Shown: positions 16,832 to 24,806, numbered from the stretch's first letter. The stretch: 64,000 bases of DNA from CAYZXL01 sp964482435 (GCA_964482435.1 CAYZXL010000021.1:1-64000); one strand, 5' to 3'. Numbers and translations: made by a program. Notes: generated by a model not told the origin, from the letters alone.

Positions 16832-17917
16832 ATGAAAATTGGATTGATTGGGCTGCCAAACGCAGGGAAGACGACGATTTTCAATCTTCTGACTGGGTCG
16901 TCCGCGCCGACCGGGCCGTTCTTCACTGAAACGTCGCAGGTGCATCGCGGGACGGCGAAGGTTGTTGACCGGCGGCTGGATTTCATCAACTCGCTGGAGC
17001 CGAAGGAGGAGGTGAAGTACGCGGAAGTCAACTTCGTGGACATGGCGGGCTTCATGGTGGAGCACCACGACAAGTCGCACCGGACGCCGGGGGAGTTTTT
17101 CACGCATTTGCACGATGTGGACTCTCTGATTTACGTCGTGAGAGGGTTTGAGAATCCCGAAGTGAAGCAGGTTTACGAGGGGACCGATCCGGTGCGGGAC
17201 ATTTCGGCGATAGAGCTGGAGTTGATTGTCGCGGATATGGATGCCGCGGAGAGGAGAATCGGGAAGATAGAGAAGGAGCTTCAGGCGAGAAAGGATAAGC
17301 GGTCGCTCGAGCACGAGGGGCTTCTGAAGTGCAGGGAGTTTTTGAACAGGGAGCTGCCCCTGAGGCAGCTTCAACTGACGCACGAGGAAGAGAAGGAGCT
17401 GAGGGGATTCAGGTTTGTTTCGCAGAAGCCGGTGCTCGTTGTGCTAAACATCGGGGAAGAGAGAATCGGGAAGGAAATTCCACCGGAAGTTGCGAAGTAT
17501 TGCGAGGAGAAGAGTTTCCCGGTCGTGCCGATTTGCGGGAAGTTGGAGGACGAAATTTCGCGGCTTCCACTTGAGGAGCAGAGCGATTTCCTGCGGGAGA
17601 TGGGGATAGAAAAACCAGCGAAGCCGAAGTTGCTCGATGCGTCGTTCGGGCTTCTGAGGCTCATTTCCTTTTTCACGATCGGCGACAAGGAAGTCAAAGC
17701 CTGGACGATTCCGGCAGGGACCCCAGCGATTGAGGCGGCGGGGAAGGTTCACAGCGATATGCAGAGGGGGTTCATTCGGGCGGAGGTCATCGCATACGAG
17801 GAGTTGAGGGAAGCCGGGGACATGAAGACAGCCAGGGAAAAGGGTCTGTTCCGGCTGGAGGGGAAGGAGTACATTGTCAGCGACGGAGATGTCATCAAGT
17901 TTCGCTTCAGTGTATAA
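16832..17917 (+). CDS. ychF: Ribosome-associated GTPase/ATPase YchF
   Basis: The 361-residue protein is a YchF/Ola1-family member. The G1 loop is GLPNAGKTT (residues 7-15), a variant of the usual GLPNVGKST, and the G3 region reads VNFVDMAGF. A helical insertion follows (about 140-200), and the C-terminal TGS domain (about 275-361) has LISFFTIGDKEVKAWTIPAG and DVIKFRFSV. The family binds ATP or GTP and associates with ribosomes. The ATG at 16832 aligns with the family N-terminus (MKIGLIGLPN) and has GGGAGCGAG upstream. It is cytosolic. The following secreted propeller gene begins 135 bases downstream and need not be co-transcribed. Confidence 0.95.
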   Translation: MKIGLIGLPNAGKTTIFNLLTGSSAPTGPFFTETSQVHRGTAKVVDRRLDFINSLEPKEEVKYAEVNFVDMAGFMVEHHDKSHRTPGEFFTHLHDVDSLIYVVRGFENPEVKQVYEGTDPVRDISAIELELIVADMDAAERRIGKIEKELQARKDKRSLEHEGLLKCREFLNRELPLRQLQLTHEEEKELRGFRFVSQKPVLVVLNIGEERIGKEIPPEVAKYCEEKSFPVVPICGKLEDEISRLPLEEQSDFLREMGIEKPAKPKLLDASFGLLRLISFFTIGDKEVKAWTIPAGTPAIEAAGKVHSDMQRGFIRAEVIAYEELREAGDMKTAREKGLFRLEGKEYIVSDGDVIKFRFSV

Positions 17918-17972
17918 GGCAGGCCGCCTTCCGGCATTGGAGCGGAGCTCGTCAGCGCTGAAACTAATCGCA

Positions 17973-18004
17973 CCCGGGGGCGTGGGAGCGGTTTTTCCCC
18001 CGGG
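17973..18004. terminator. Possible hairpin after ychF
   Basis: CCCGGGGG (17973-17980) can pair with CCCCCGGG (17997-18004) across a 16-base loop that contains a run of five T residues. It sits 55 bases after the ychF stop. The T run is in the loop and not after the stem, so a terminator role is doubtful. Confidence 0.25.
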
Positions 18005-18052
18005 ACCGCTGGTACGGTTCGCGCGGCATGTCGAGAAAGGAGGGAAACGCAA

Positions 18053-19555
18053 ATGCTGAGGAAAATTGTGTTTTTCTGGGCCACTGCTTCGCTGGTGAGC
18101 GCGGCGGGGGGAGCGCTGTGGGGAGAGGAGGTCGGAAGCAGGACCTCTTCCGAAAAGCTTGTTGCCCGCATTGACTTTTCTTCGTGGATCGCGGCGACCT
18201 TCAGAGTCAGCCCGGACGGCAAGCACGTCGCTTATGCGGCTTGGGTGGGCGATAAGTGGCTTGTGACCGTGGATGAAGAGGAGGGGAAGGAATACGATGG
18301 GATTGGGAAGGGCAGTCTCATCTTCAGCCCGGACAGCGGGCATGCGGCTTATGCGGCTGGGGTCGGCGATAAGCAGCTTGTTGTCGTGGATGAAGAGGAG
18401 GGGAAGAAATACGATGGCATTGGGGGCCTGATCTTCAGCCCGGACGGCAAGCATGTGGCTTATATGGCGGGCGTGGGCAATAAGCGGCTTGTGGTCGTGG
18501 ATGAGAAGGAGGGGAAGAAATACGATGGCATTGGGGAGGGCAGTCGCATCTTCAGCCCGGACAGCAAGCATGTGGCGTATTGGGCTCAGGAGGGCGATAA
18601 GTGGCTTGTCGTGATGGATGAGAAAGAGGGGAAGAAATACGATGGAATCGGCGAGGGCACTCCCGTCTTCAGCCCGGACAGCAACCATGTGGCTTATATG
18701 GCGGGCCTGGCCGATAAGCGGCTTGTCGTCATGGATGAAAAGGAGGGGAAGGAATACGATGGCATTGGGGGCCTCATCTTCGGCCCGGACAGCAACCATG
18801 TGGCCTATGGGGCCAAGGTGGGCGCTAAGTGGCTTGTCGTCGTGGACGAAAACGAGGGGAAGAAATACGATGGCACTGGGAAGGGCAGTCTCATCTTCAG
18901 CCCGAACGGCAAGCGTCTCGCTTATGCGGCTCAGGTGGGGGCTAAGCGGCTTGTCGTCATGGATGAAAAGGAGGGGAAGGAATACGATGGCATTGCGGGC
19001 CTGATCTTCAGCCCGGACAGCAAGCATGTGGCTTATGGGGCTCAGGTGGGCGATGAGTGGCTTGTTGTCGTGGACGAAAAGGAGGGGAAGAAATACGGTG
19101 GCATCGGGGAGGGCAGTCTCATCTTCAGCCCGGACGGCAAGCGCGTGGCTTACGCTGCCGGGGTCGGCGACAAGCGGCTTGTTGTCGTGGATGAAAAGGA
19201 GGGGAAGAAATACGATGGAATCGGCGAACGCGGGCCGGTCTTCAGCGCCGACAGCAAGCATGTGGCTTATTCGGCTGGGGAGGGCGATAAGCAGCTTGTG
19301 GTCGTGGATGAAGAGGAGGGGGACAAATACGATGGCATTGGGGAGGGCAGTCTCATCTTCGGCCCGGACAGCAAGCATGTCGCTTATGTGGCTGCGGTGG
19401 GCGATAAGCGTCTTGTTGTCGTGGATGGAAGGGAGGGGAAGGAATACGATGGAACCGCGCGGGGAAGTAAAATAGTCTTTGATTCCCCTGATAGTCTGCA
19501 TTACCTTGCCCTCCGGGGAAATGCCATTTACCTGGTGGAGGAGAAGCTGAGGTGA
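18053..19555 (+). CDS. Exported propeller made of 11 near-identical 'FSPDxKHVAY...YDGIG' repeats
   Basis: The 500-residue protein has a signal peptide (LRKIVFFWATASLVSAAGGALW) and an ideal ribosome-binding site (AAAGGAGG). From residue 50 on it consists of 11 complete repeats plus a degenerate twelfth. Each unit reads roughly F-S-P-D-S-K-H-V-A-Y, then GDKRLVVVDEKEGKKYDGIG. Units are 39 residues when they contain GEGS and 37 when they do not. The pattern matches PD40/WD40-like beta-propeller blades. The repeats are also nearly identical at DNA level, which implies recent duplication or homogenisation. The function is probably binding; no catalytic residues are conserved. Confidence 0.93.
   Translation: MLRKIVFFWATASLVSAAGGALWGEEVGSRTSSEKLVARIDFSSWIAATFRVSPDGKHVAYAAWVGDKWLVTVDEEEGKEYDGIGKGSLIFSPDSGHAAYAAGVGDKQLVVVDEEEGKKYDGIGGLIFSPDGKHVAYMAGVGNKRLVVVDEKEGKKYDGIGEGSRIFSPDSKHVAYWAQEGDKWLVVMDEKEGKKYDGIGEGTPVFSPDSNHVAYMAGLADKRLVVMDEKEGKEYDGIGGLIFGPDSNHVAYGAKVGAKWLVVVDENEGKKYDGTGKGSLIFSPNGKRLAYAAQVGAKRLVVMDEKEGKEYDGIAGLIFSPDSKHVAYGAQVGDEWLVVVDEKEGKKYGGIGEGSLIFSPDGKRVAYAAGVGDKRLVVVDEKEGKKYDGIGERGPVFSADSKHVAYSAGEGDKQLVVVDEEEGDKYDGIGEGSLIFGPDSKHVAYVAAVGDKRLVVVDGREGKEYDGTARGSKIVFDSPDSLHYLALRGNAIYLVEEKLR
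18204..19480 (+). repeat. Coding tandem repeat, 111/117-bp units
   Basis: About eleven head-to-tail units of 111 or 117 bases encode the propeller blades. Recurrent blocks such as GGGAAGAAATACGATGGCAT and CTCATCTTCAGCCCGGACAG return almost unchanged in most units. Length differences are multiples of three (loss of two codons, GEGS to G-linked forms), so the frame is kept. Confidence 0.85.
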
Positions 19556-19613
19556 GGGCGGTTGGGACGCCAGGGCGTCCCGTGTGAGCAAAAACAGAAC
19601 CGTCACGTGAAAG

Positions 19614-20639
19614 ATGAAACTGAGTGTTGCGGTAATTGGAAGCGGGAAGTCGGCGTCGGAGAATCACATACCGGCGTATTTAGGGATTCGTGAGACGCAG
19701 GTCGTGGCGATTGCGGACGCGGATGTGGAACGGGCACAGTCCCTTGCGCTGAAGTTTGGGATCAAAGGGGTTTACGACGATTATCTTGCGATGCTGAAAA
19801 GGAGACGGGTGGAGCTTGTGAGCGTATGTACGACGCCGTCGGAGCGCAAGGACGCCGTGGTGACGGCGCTTTCGCGACGGGCACATGTGCTTTGCGATAT
19901 GCCAATGGGAATGAATGCGGAGGAAGGAGAGGAGATGCTGAATGCGGCGAAGAAGGCGAACAGGGTTTTGATGTTCGCGGCTCCGAGGCGACACGACCCA
20001 CATGCAATAAGTATCAAGCAGGCTATCGTGAACGGGGATTTGGGGACAGTATGTTTCTGCCGAGCTTGGTGCGGGCACAAGACGATTCCTGCGGAGGATT
20101 TCTGGCAGATAAAGGCGAAGGAAGGGGGTGGCGCGCTGGCGGTTTCGGGGCAGGAGATGCTGGACCTGGCGTTGTGGCTGACCGGAGACGAGCCGGTGTC
20201 AGTCTCGGGTCGGCTGTTTCATCGGTTTGCCGAAAGTCCTGACGTTCCCAAGACATGGTTTGGCTCGAGGCGGGAGATTGACGCGGAAGACCTCGCGGTG
20301 GCAGTGGTGCAGTGCAAAAAGGCGGTGGTTTTTCTTGAGGCGGACTGGCTGGCGGCGGCGGATGATTCCGGGATTTTAGTGGCGGGGACGAAGGGGCGAG
20401 GAGGTACTTCGCCCTTCAAGATGGAGGTCGCGACGAGGGGAGAGTATTTTGACACGACCCCGACGTTTTTCCCCGAGACGGGGGTGTGGAAGGAGTTAGT
20501 GCGGTCATTTCTCGAGTCCTCGCAAGGACAACGCAAGGCTTTTCCAGAGGCAAACGAAGTTCTCCTCGTGCAGCGGGTTACGGACGCGATTCGGAAATCG
20601 TCTTCGTGCGGGACGGAGGTTTGCGTCGGGAGCAGTTAG
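19614..20639 (+). CDS. Gfo/Idh/MocA-like protein lacking the EKP lysine
   Basis: The 341-residue protein has no export signal. The N-terminal Rossmann fold is clear (VAVIGSGKSASENHIPAYLG, then ADADVERAQSLALKFG, and VSVCTTPSERK). At the position of the family's EKP signature it reads D-M-P (HVLCDMPMGMNAEEGEEM), so the lysine that usually takes part in catalysis is replaced by Met. The C-terminal domain keeps the family shape (VCFCRAWCGHK, GGGALAVSGQEMLDLALWL). It may be a binding protein, or use other chemistry. The stop overlaps the end of the convergent TatD-radical SAM gene by four bases. The upstream propeller gene ends 58 bases before its ATG. Confidence 0.87.
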   Translation: MKLSVAVIGSGKSASENHIPAYLGIRETQVVAIADADVERAQSLALKFGIKGVYDDYLAMLKRRRVELVSVCTTPSERKDAVVTALSRRAHVLCDMPMGMNAEEGEEMLNAAKKANRVLMFAAPRRHDPHAISIKQAIVNGDLGTVCFCRAWCGHKTIPAEDFWQIKAKEGGGALAVSGQEMLDLALWLTGDEPVSVSGRLFHRFAESPDVPKTWFGSRREIDAEDLAVAVVQCKKAVVFLEADWLAAADDSGILVAGTKGRGGTSPFKMEVATRGEYFDTTPTFFPETGVWKELVRSFLESSQGQRKAFPEANEVLLVQRVTDAIRKSSSCGTEVCVGSS

Positions 20640-22021
20640 CCGACTTCGTTGTAGGGGCGAATGCGAAGGGGGATGCCGAGTTCTTCCTCCGCGACTTTGC
20701 GGCAGGCCTCGAGGTCGAGGCCAGGAATAGCGACGACGGTGGCGAGGACGGTGGCACCGTTCTTCTTACACTCCGAAATAAAATCCTTGACGGCGTCGTA
20801 GGCTTGAGGGCCATACTTCGAGCGGCAAAGGCGGTTGTATTCTTCGGCGCTGGGTGCGTTGAGGCTGACCGAGAAGCTCGGGATGAGCTTGGTGAGCTCG
20901 GGGACGACGTTGCGGTTGTGGATGAGGTTGGCCTGGCCGTTGGTGTTGATGCGGAGGTTATAGGACCCTTTTTCTCTGAGAAGCCGCGCGACCTCCTTGA
21001 CCACCTCGATTCTCAATAGAGGCTCGCCAAATCCGCAGAAGACGACCTCCTCGTAGCCGGAATGCCGGGCGAGTTCTGCCATGATGTCCTCAAGGGAGGG
21101 GTCTGCCTCGAGGGAAAGGTCGTGGCCTTTGACGACGGGGTTTGTGAGGCGAGGGCAGAAGGTGCAGGTGTTGGTGCAGTCGTTTGTGATGTTGAGGTAC
21201 AGCGAGTTGCGGATTTTGTAGGCGATGACGCCGCCTTTGAGTTCAGGCCCAACACCGAAGAGGCGGCGGACATTTCTGGTCGTGATTCTCTCAACGTCAT
21301 CTACCGACAACCCCTTTATGTTTGCCAGTTCCTCGGCGACGAAGCGGACAAATGCTGGCTCGTTTCTGGCGCCCCTTTTTGGCTGAGGTGTGAGGAACGG
21401 AGAATCGGTTTCGATGAGCGTCCTCTCTATGGGGACCGTTTGGGCTGCGGCGCGAATGGAATCCGCCTTTGGATACGTGACCTGGCCCGAAAAGGAAACG
21501 TAGAAGCCCATTCCAAGGAAGGAGAGTGCGGAACTCTCATCGCCGGAGAAGGAGTGAAGGACGCCCTGAAGGTTACCAGACTGCTCCTCCTGAATGATGG
21601 TGCGAACGTCATCAAAGGCATCGCGGCAATGGACGATAACCGGGAGGTTGAGGTCCTTCGCGAGGCGCAGGTAGCGACGAAAAACCTCTCTCTGCGTTTC
21701 GGGCGGGGAAAGGTTGCGGAAGTAGTCGAGACCGATTTCACCGATGGCGACGACGCGGGGCTTGCGCGCCAGGCCGCGAAGCTCTTTTTCGGTTTCAGGA
21801 GAATCCTGAGCGGCGTTGTGGGGATGAATGCCGACGGCGGCGTACACCCGCGGATACTGCTCGGCCAATTGAACTGCTTTTCGGCTGGACTCCAAATTGT
21901 GTCCCGGGTCGATGAGGCAGACAACATCGGCCTCACTCGCCCGGGACACAACGGAATCTCTGTCTTTGTCGAACTGGGCGAAATCGAGATGAACGTGGCT
22001 ATCACAAAATCCTACGCCCAA
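20636..22021 (-). CDS. Fusion of a TatD-type metal-dependent hydrolase with a radical SAM domain
   Basis: The 461-residue protein starts with a TTG codon, forced by the early metal motif DSHVHLD (residues 7-13). Residues 1-258 are a TatD DNase domain: HPHNA, GEIGLDY, IVHCRDAF, HSFSGD and IETDSPFLTP. Residues 262-461 are a radical SAM domain with the CxxxCxxC cluster (C282, C286, C289 in NDCTNTCTFC), VVFCGFGEPLLR, and LRINTNGQANL. TatD-associated radical SAM proteins are known as separate neighbours; here they form one chain. TatD enzymes are metal-dependent nucleases or hydrolases; the radical SAM product is unknown. It overlaps the upstream sugar-epimerase gene by ten bases, so translation is probably coupled. 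Confidence 0.92.
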   Translation of the reverse strand: MGVGFCDSHVHLDFAQFDKDRDSVVSRASEADVVCLIDPGHNLESSRKAVQLAEQYPRVYAAVGIHPHNAAQDSPETEKELRGLARKPRVVAIGEIGLDYFRNLSPPETQREVFRRYLRLAKDLNLPVIVHCRDAFDDVRTIIQEEQSGNLQGVLHSFSGDESSALSFLGMGFYVSFSGQVTYPKADSIRAAAQTVPIERTLIETDSPFLTPQPKRGARNEPAFVRFVAEELANIKGLSVDDVERITTRNVRRLFGVGPELKGGVIAYKIRNSLYLNITNDCTNTCTFCPRLTNPVVKGHDLSLEADPSLEDIMAELARHSGYEEVVFCGFGEPLLRIEVVKEVARLLREKGSYNLRINTNGQANLIHNRNVVPELTKLIPSFSVSLNAPSAEEYNRLCRSKYGPQAYDAVKDFISECKKNGATVLATVVAIPGLDLEACRKVAEEELGIPLRIRPYNEVG

Positions 22022-22977
22022 TATGCGACACCTGCCTTCTCCCTGATGAGCACGGACTTCAGGAAGGCGACGGCTTTCTCAAGGCCTTCCTTGTTGCTCA
22101 TGAGGCTGTCCTCATGCTCGATGCTCAGAGCGCCATCGAATCCGGCCATACGGAGGGTGGAGACGAAGTCGTTCCAGAAGTCGGCTCCGTGCCCATACCC
22201 GACGGTACGGAAAATCCAGCTCCGGTTGATTTCGTCGGTGTAACTCTTTGTGTCGAGGACGCCGTTGACTTCGGAGTTCATCGGGTAAATCCGGCAATCC
22301 TTGGCGTGGACATGCCAGATGGCGCCTTTGAGAGCGCGGACTGACTTGATGGGGTCCATGCCCTGCCAGAAGAGGTGGGACGGGTCGAAGTTGGCGCCGA
22401 TGATGTCGCCGACGGCTGCCCTGAGCTTCAAAAGCGTCTCCGTGTTATAGACTACGAATCCGGGGTGCATCTCGAAGGCGAGCTTGTTGATGCCGTGGTC
22501 CTTGGCGTACTTGGCCATCTCGGTCCAGTGGGGGATGACCTTCTTTTCCCACTGCCACTTGAGGATCTCAAGGTAATCGGGCGGCCAGGGGCAGGTTACC
22601 CAGTTGGGGTACTTGGAACCGTCGGAATCGCCCGGACAACCGGAGAAGTTGATGACGACTTCCACTCCGAGTTTCTCGGCGAGCTGGACAGCCTTTTTCA
22701 TCGCTTCGATGTTGGCATCCGCGTACTTCTTGTTGGGATGGAGCGGGTTGCCGTGGCAGCTCAGGGCGCTGATCTCCAGCCCCCTGGAGGCGATGGCGTC
22801 CTTCATCTTCTTGATTTTGTCTTTGCTGCCGAGCAAGGCATCCGGGTCGCAGTGAGAGGTTCCCGGATAATTGCCGCAGCCTAACTCGACACACTGAAGA
22901 CCTGCCGCCGCGGCCATGTCGAGCGCCTTCTCAAAAGGCTCGCTGGCGAAAAGAACTGTGAAGACTCCGAGTTTCAT
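22012..22977 (-). CDS. Sugar phosphate isomerase/epimerase (xylose isomerase-like TIM barrel)
   Basis: The 321-residue protein is an AP-endonuclease-2/IolE-type TIM barrel. Signs are KLGVFTVLFASEPFEKALDM with CVELGCGNYPG, the ISALSCHGNPLHPNK strand, NFSGCPGDSDG, FEMHPGFVVYN (metal Glu/His), NFDPSHLFWQG (Asp/His), WHVHAKDCR (His), and ALSIEHEDS (last Glu), which together supply the usual metal ligands. The ATG at 22977 is chosen because AGGAGG lies five bases upstream; a GTG six bases earlier touches the Shine-Dalgarno sequence. Such enzymes interconvert sugars or inositol derivatives and often partner Gfo/Idh/MocA oxidoreductases. A possible promoter lies about 85 bases upstream. Confidence 0.93.
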   Translation of the reverse strand: MKLGVFTVLFASEPFEKALDMAAAAGLQCVELGCGNYPGTSHCDPDALLGSKDKIKKMKDAIASRGLEISALSCHGNPLHPNKKYADANIEAMKKAVQLAEKLGVEVVINFSGCPGDSDGSKYPNWVTCPWPPDYLEILKWQWEKKVIPHWTEMAKYAKDHGINKLAFEMHPGFVVYNTETLLKLRAAVGDIIGANFDPSHLFWQGMDPIKSVRALKGAIWHVHAKDCRIYPMNSEVNGVLDTKSYTDEINRSWIFRTVGYGHGADFWNDFVSTLRMAGFDGALSIEHEDSLMSNKEGLEKAVAFLKSVLIREKAGVAYWA

Positions 22978-23061
22978 GGACACCCTCCTTTTCTCTTATG
23001 CTTTTATTTTTGCTTTGGTTGCTTGTTAGGCTGTCATAACTGGGTGGTTGGCGTCAAATCA

Positions 23062-23070
23062 ATTCTATCA
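23062..23070 (-). promoter_or_regulatory. Extended -10 element (TGATAGAAT) upstream of the epimerase gene
   Basis: On the minus strand this reads TGATAGAAT, an extended -10 (TGn + TAGAAT). The same nonamer occurs upstream of the GH116-like gene and the giant repeat-protein gene. The leader to ATG 22977 would be about 75-80 bases. No good -35 hexamer is visible. Confidence 0.4.
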
Positions 23071-23128
23071 TAGGGGCGCGGCTGCAACCGTATGGGTGGA
23101 GTGTGCGCACGTACGGCTGCCGTCTCGG

Positions 23129-23201
23129 CGGCTGTCTTGAGGGCGTCTCGCCCTCAGCAGCGGGGGCAAGATGCCCCCGAGACAGCCGGCGGGATGCCGG
23201 C
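23129..23201. repeat. Intergenic element that folds as a three-way junction of hairpins
   Basis: An outer 9-base-pair stem (CGGCTGTCT 23129-23137 with AGACAGCCG 23180-23188) encloses two perfect hairpins: TGAGGGCG/CGCCCTCA (23138-23156, three-base loop) and CGGGGGC/GCCCCCG (23161-23179, five-base loop). A further GCCGGC...GCCGGC hairpin (23185-23201) overlaps the outer arm. CGTAC/GTACG segments flank the whole. Elements like this are common intergenic repeats in Planctomycetes-like genomes. It lies between metG and the epimerase gene. Confidence 0.75.
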
Positions 23202-23224
23202 GGTACGCCCAAATACGCTGCCCC

Positions 23225-23240
23225 TGAAACACAGCCACAC
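23225..23240 (+). repeat. TKAAAYRCAGCCACAC motif, copy 3
   Basis: TGAAACACAGCCACAC differs at one or two positions from the copies at 1271 and 6563. Here it lies just past the hairpin element and 36 bases from the end of metG, with no plus-strand gene downstream, which argues against a simple upstream control site. Confidence 0.45.
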
Positions 23241-23276
23241 ACCACCATAATCCCTGGGTGTGGAGTGGTCGGCAAG

Positions 23277-24806
23277 CTACGCGAGCTTTGGGAAAATTGG
23301 CTCGGGCTTGGCGACTGGTGTTCTCGGCGCGATTCCACCCCATGTTTCAAGAGCTTCCCTTGTCAGATTGGGAAACTCGGCTTCGAGGCCGAGCTGCTGC
23401 CAGATTCTTTCGGCGGCTTTGGGCATGAATGGGAGAATAAGGCCGCCGATGATACGAACGGCTTCGGCGAGGACGTACAGGATTGTGTTGAGGCGTTCCG
23501 GGGGGCCATCCTTGCGAACGTTCCAGGGGGCAGTTTCCTCGACATAGCGATTGCAGCGCGCGACAAAGTCCCATATCTGCGTCAAGGCCGTTGAAAGGTT
23601 GAACGTGTCAATTTCAGAGCCGACGGATTTGACGGTGCGGATTGCCATTTCCGCAACGTCCTCGTCAATGGCGTTCATCGCGGAAGGTTGAGGGACTTTT
23701 GCATCGGTATATCTGCCAATCATGGCGACGACGCGGTTGACGAGGTTGCCGAGGTCGTTGGCGAGGTCGGCGGCGTAACGTTCGTGGAACTTGTCCCACG
23801 AGAAATTGCCGTCGCGGTCGAATGGGATTTCGCGCATGAGGAAGTAGCGGAGGGCGTCTGCTCCGTACTTTCTGGCTGCCTCGATGGGGTCAACGGTGAC
23901 CTTGGTCGTTTTGCTGAGCTTCTGTCCTTCTAAGTGAACGAAGCCGTGAGCCCAAACCTTCTTCGGCAGCGGAATTCCCGCGGACATCAGCATGGCAGGC
24001 CAGATGGCGCAATGAAAGCGGGTGATGTCTTTACCGATGATGTGCACGTCTGCGGGCCAGTATCTGACGAACGTGTCGGGGTCGTCGCTGTAGCCGATGC
24101 CGGTGAGATAGCAGATGAGGGCATCGAACCAGACATAGATGATTTGGGAGGTGTCGAAGGGGAGAGGGATTCCCCATTTTCTCCCGACGCGGGAGACGCT
24201 GATGTCCTCCAGACCGCTCTCGATGAGACTGAGGATTTCGTTTCTTCTGGATTCGGGCTGAATGAAATCGGGATTTTGCTCAATGTGATTCAGGAGGGCA
24301 GCAGCGTACCTGGAAAGGGCGAAGATGTAGTTTTTTTCTCTGACCCATTCCAGGGGTCTGTTGTGGGTGGGGCAGAGGTTATCCACGAGGTCTTTCTCCT
24401 GATAGAACCTCTCGCAGGAGTTGCAGTACCAGCCTTCGTAAGAGCCGAGGTAGATGTCGCCCTTCTCGTAAATCTTCTGGAAGACGTCCTGAACGGAGCG
24501 CGCGTGACTTTCGGAGGAACTTCGGACGAAGGAAGTGTAGCTTATTGAAAGGCTCTGCCACGCTTCGACGAATTTCGGCGCAACCTGGTCGGTGAACTCT
24601 TGAGGCGACAGCCCTTGTTCCTGGGCGGCTCTCTCAACGTTGGCGCTGTGCTCGTCGGTGCCCATGACGAAGAAGCTGTCGAGGCCGCACAGGCGCTTGT
24701 ACCGGGCCACCACGTCGGCGCCGATTTTCTCGTACGCAGTCCCGATGTGGGGAAGGGCGTTCGGGTAATCTATTGCGGCTGTGATGTAGAATTTTCCGGT
24801 GGACAC
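23277..24806 (-). CDS. metG: Methionyl-tRNA synthetase
   Basis: The 509-residue enzyme charges tRNA-Met with methionine in the cytosol. The class I HIGH motif appears as HIGT (residues 20-23). The zinc knuckle has CNSC and a later CPTH in the connective peptide (about 127-145). The second catalytic signature is K296-L-S-K299-T instead of KMSKS. The helical anticodon-binding domain follows (about 350-490). The C-terminal EMAP-II-like tRNA-binding domain found in some bacterial MetG is missing, as in the shorter type. It begins with GTG and overlaps the end of the ricT-like gene by 37 bases, so the two are coupled. KLSKT is unusual but keeps both lysines. Confidence 0.96.
   Translation of the reverse strand: MSTGKFYITAAIDYPNALPHIGTAYEKIGADVVARYKRLCGLDSFFVMGTDEHSANVERAAQEQGLSPQEFTDQVAPKFVEAWQSLSISYTSFVRSSSESHARSVQDVFQKIYEKGDIYLGSYEGWYCNSCERFYQEKDLVDNLCPTHNRPLEWVREKNYIFALSRYAAALLNHIEQNPDFIQPESRRNEILSLIESGLEDISVSRVGRKWGIPLPFDTSQIIYVWFDALICYLTGIGYSDDPDTFVRYWPADVHIIGKDITRFHCAIWPAMLMSAGIPLPKKVWAHGFVHLEGQKLSKTTKVTVDPIEAARKYGADALRYFLMREIPFDRDGNFSWDKFHERYAADLANDLGNLVNRVVAMIGRYTDAKVPQPSAMNAIDEDVAEMAIRTVKSVGSEIDTFNLSTALTQIWDFVARCNRYVEETAPWNVRKDGPPERLNTILYVLAEAVRIIGGLILPFMPKAAERIWQQLGLEAEFPNLTREALETWGGIAPRTPVAKPEPIFPKLA

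Noticed and set aside
18204..19480. CRISPR-like repeat array
   Set aside because: Units are 111/117 bases without unique spacers and are in frame within a protein gene.
17444..19606. 720-residue open frame on the minus strand across the propeller repeats
   Set aside because: It is antisense to the repeat gene and ychF; it stays open because the repeat codons keep the same phase. Its product is low-complexity 'FLPLLFIHD' repeats, the mirror of the real repeat, with no suitable start signal.
21062..22243. 393-residue plus-strand open frame opposite TatD-radical SAM
   Set aside because: Antisense to complete TatD and radical SAM motifs, with no motif of its own.
23129..23201. tRNA-like cloverleaf
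   Set aside because: The fold has stems but no T-loop consensus, no seven-base anticodon loop and no acceptor/discriminator arrangement, so it is treated as a repeat element.
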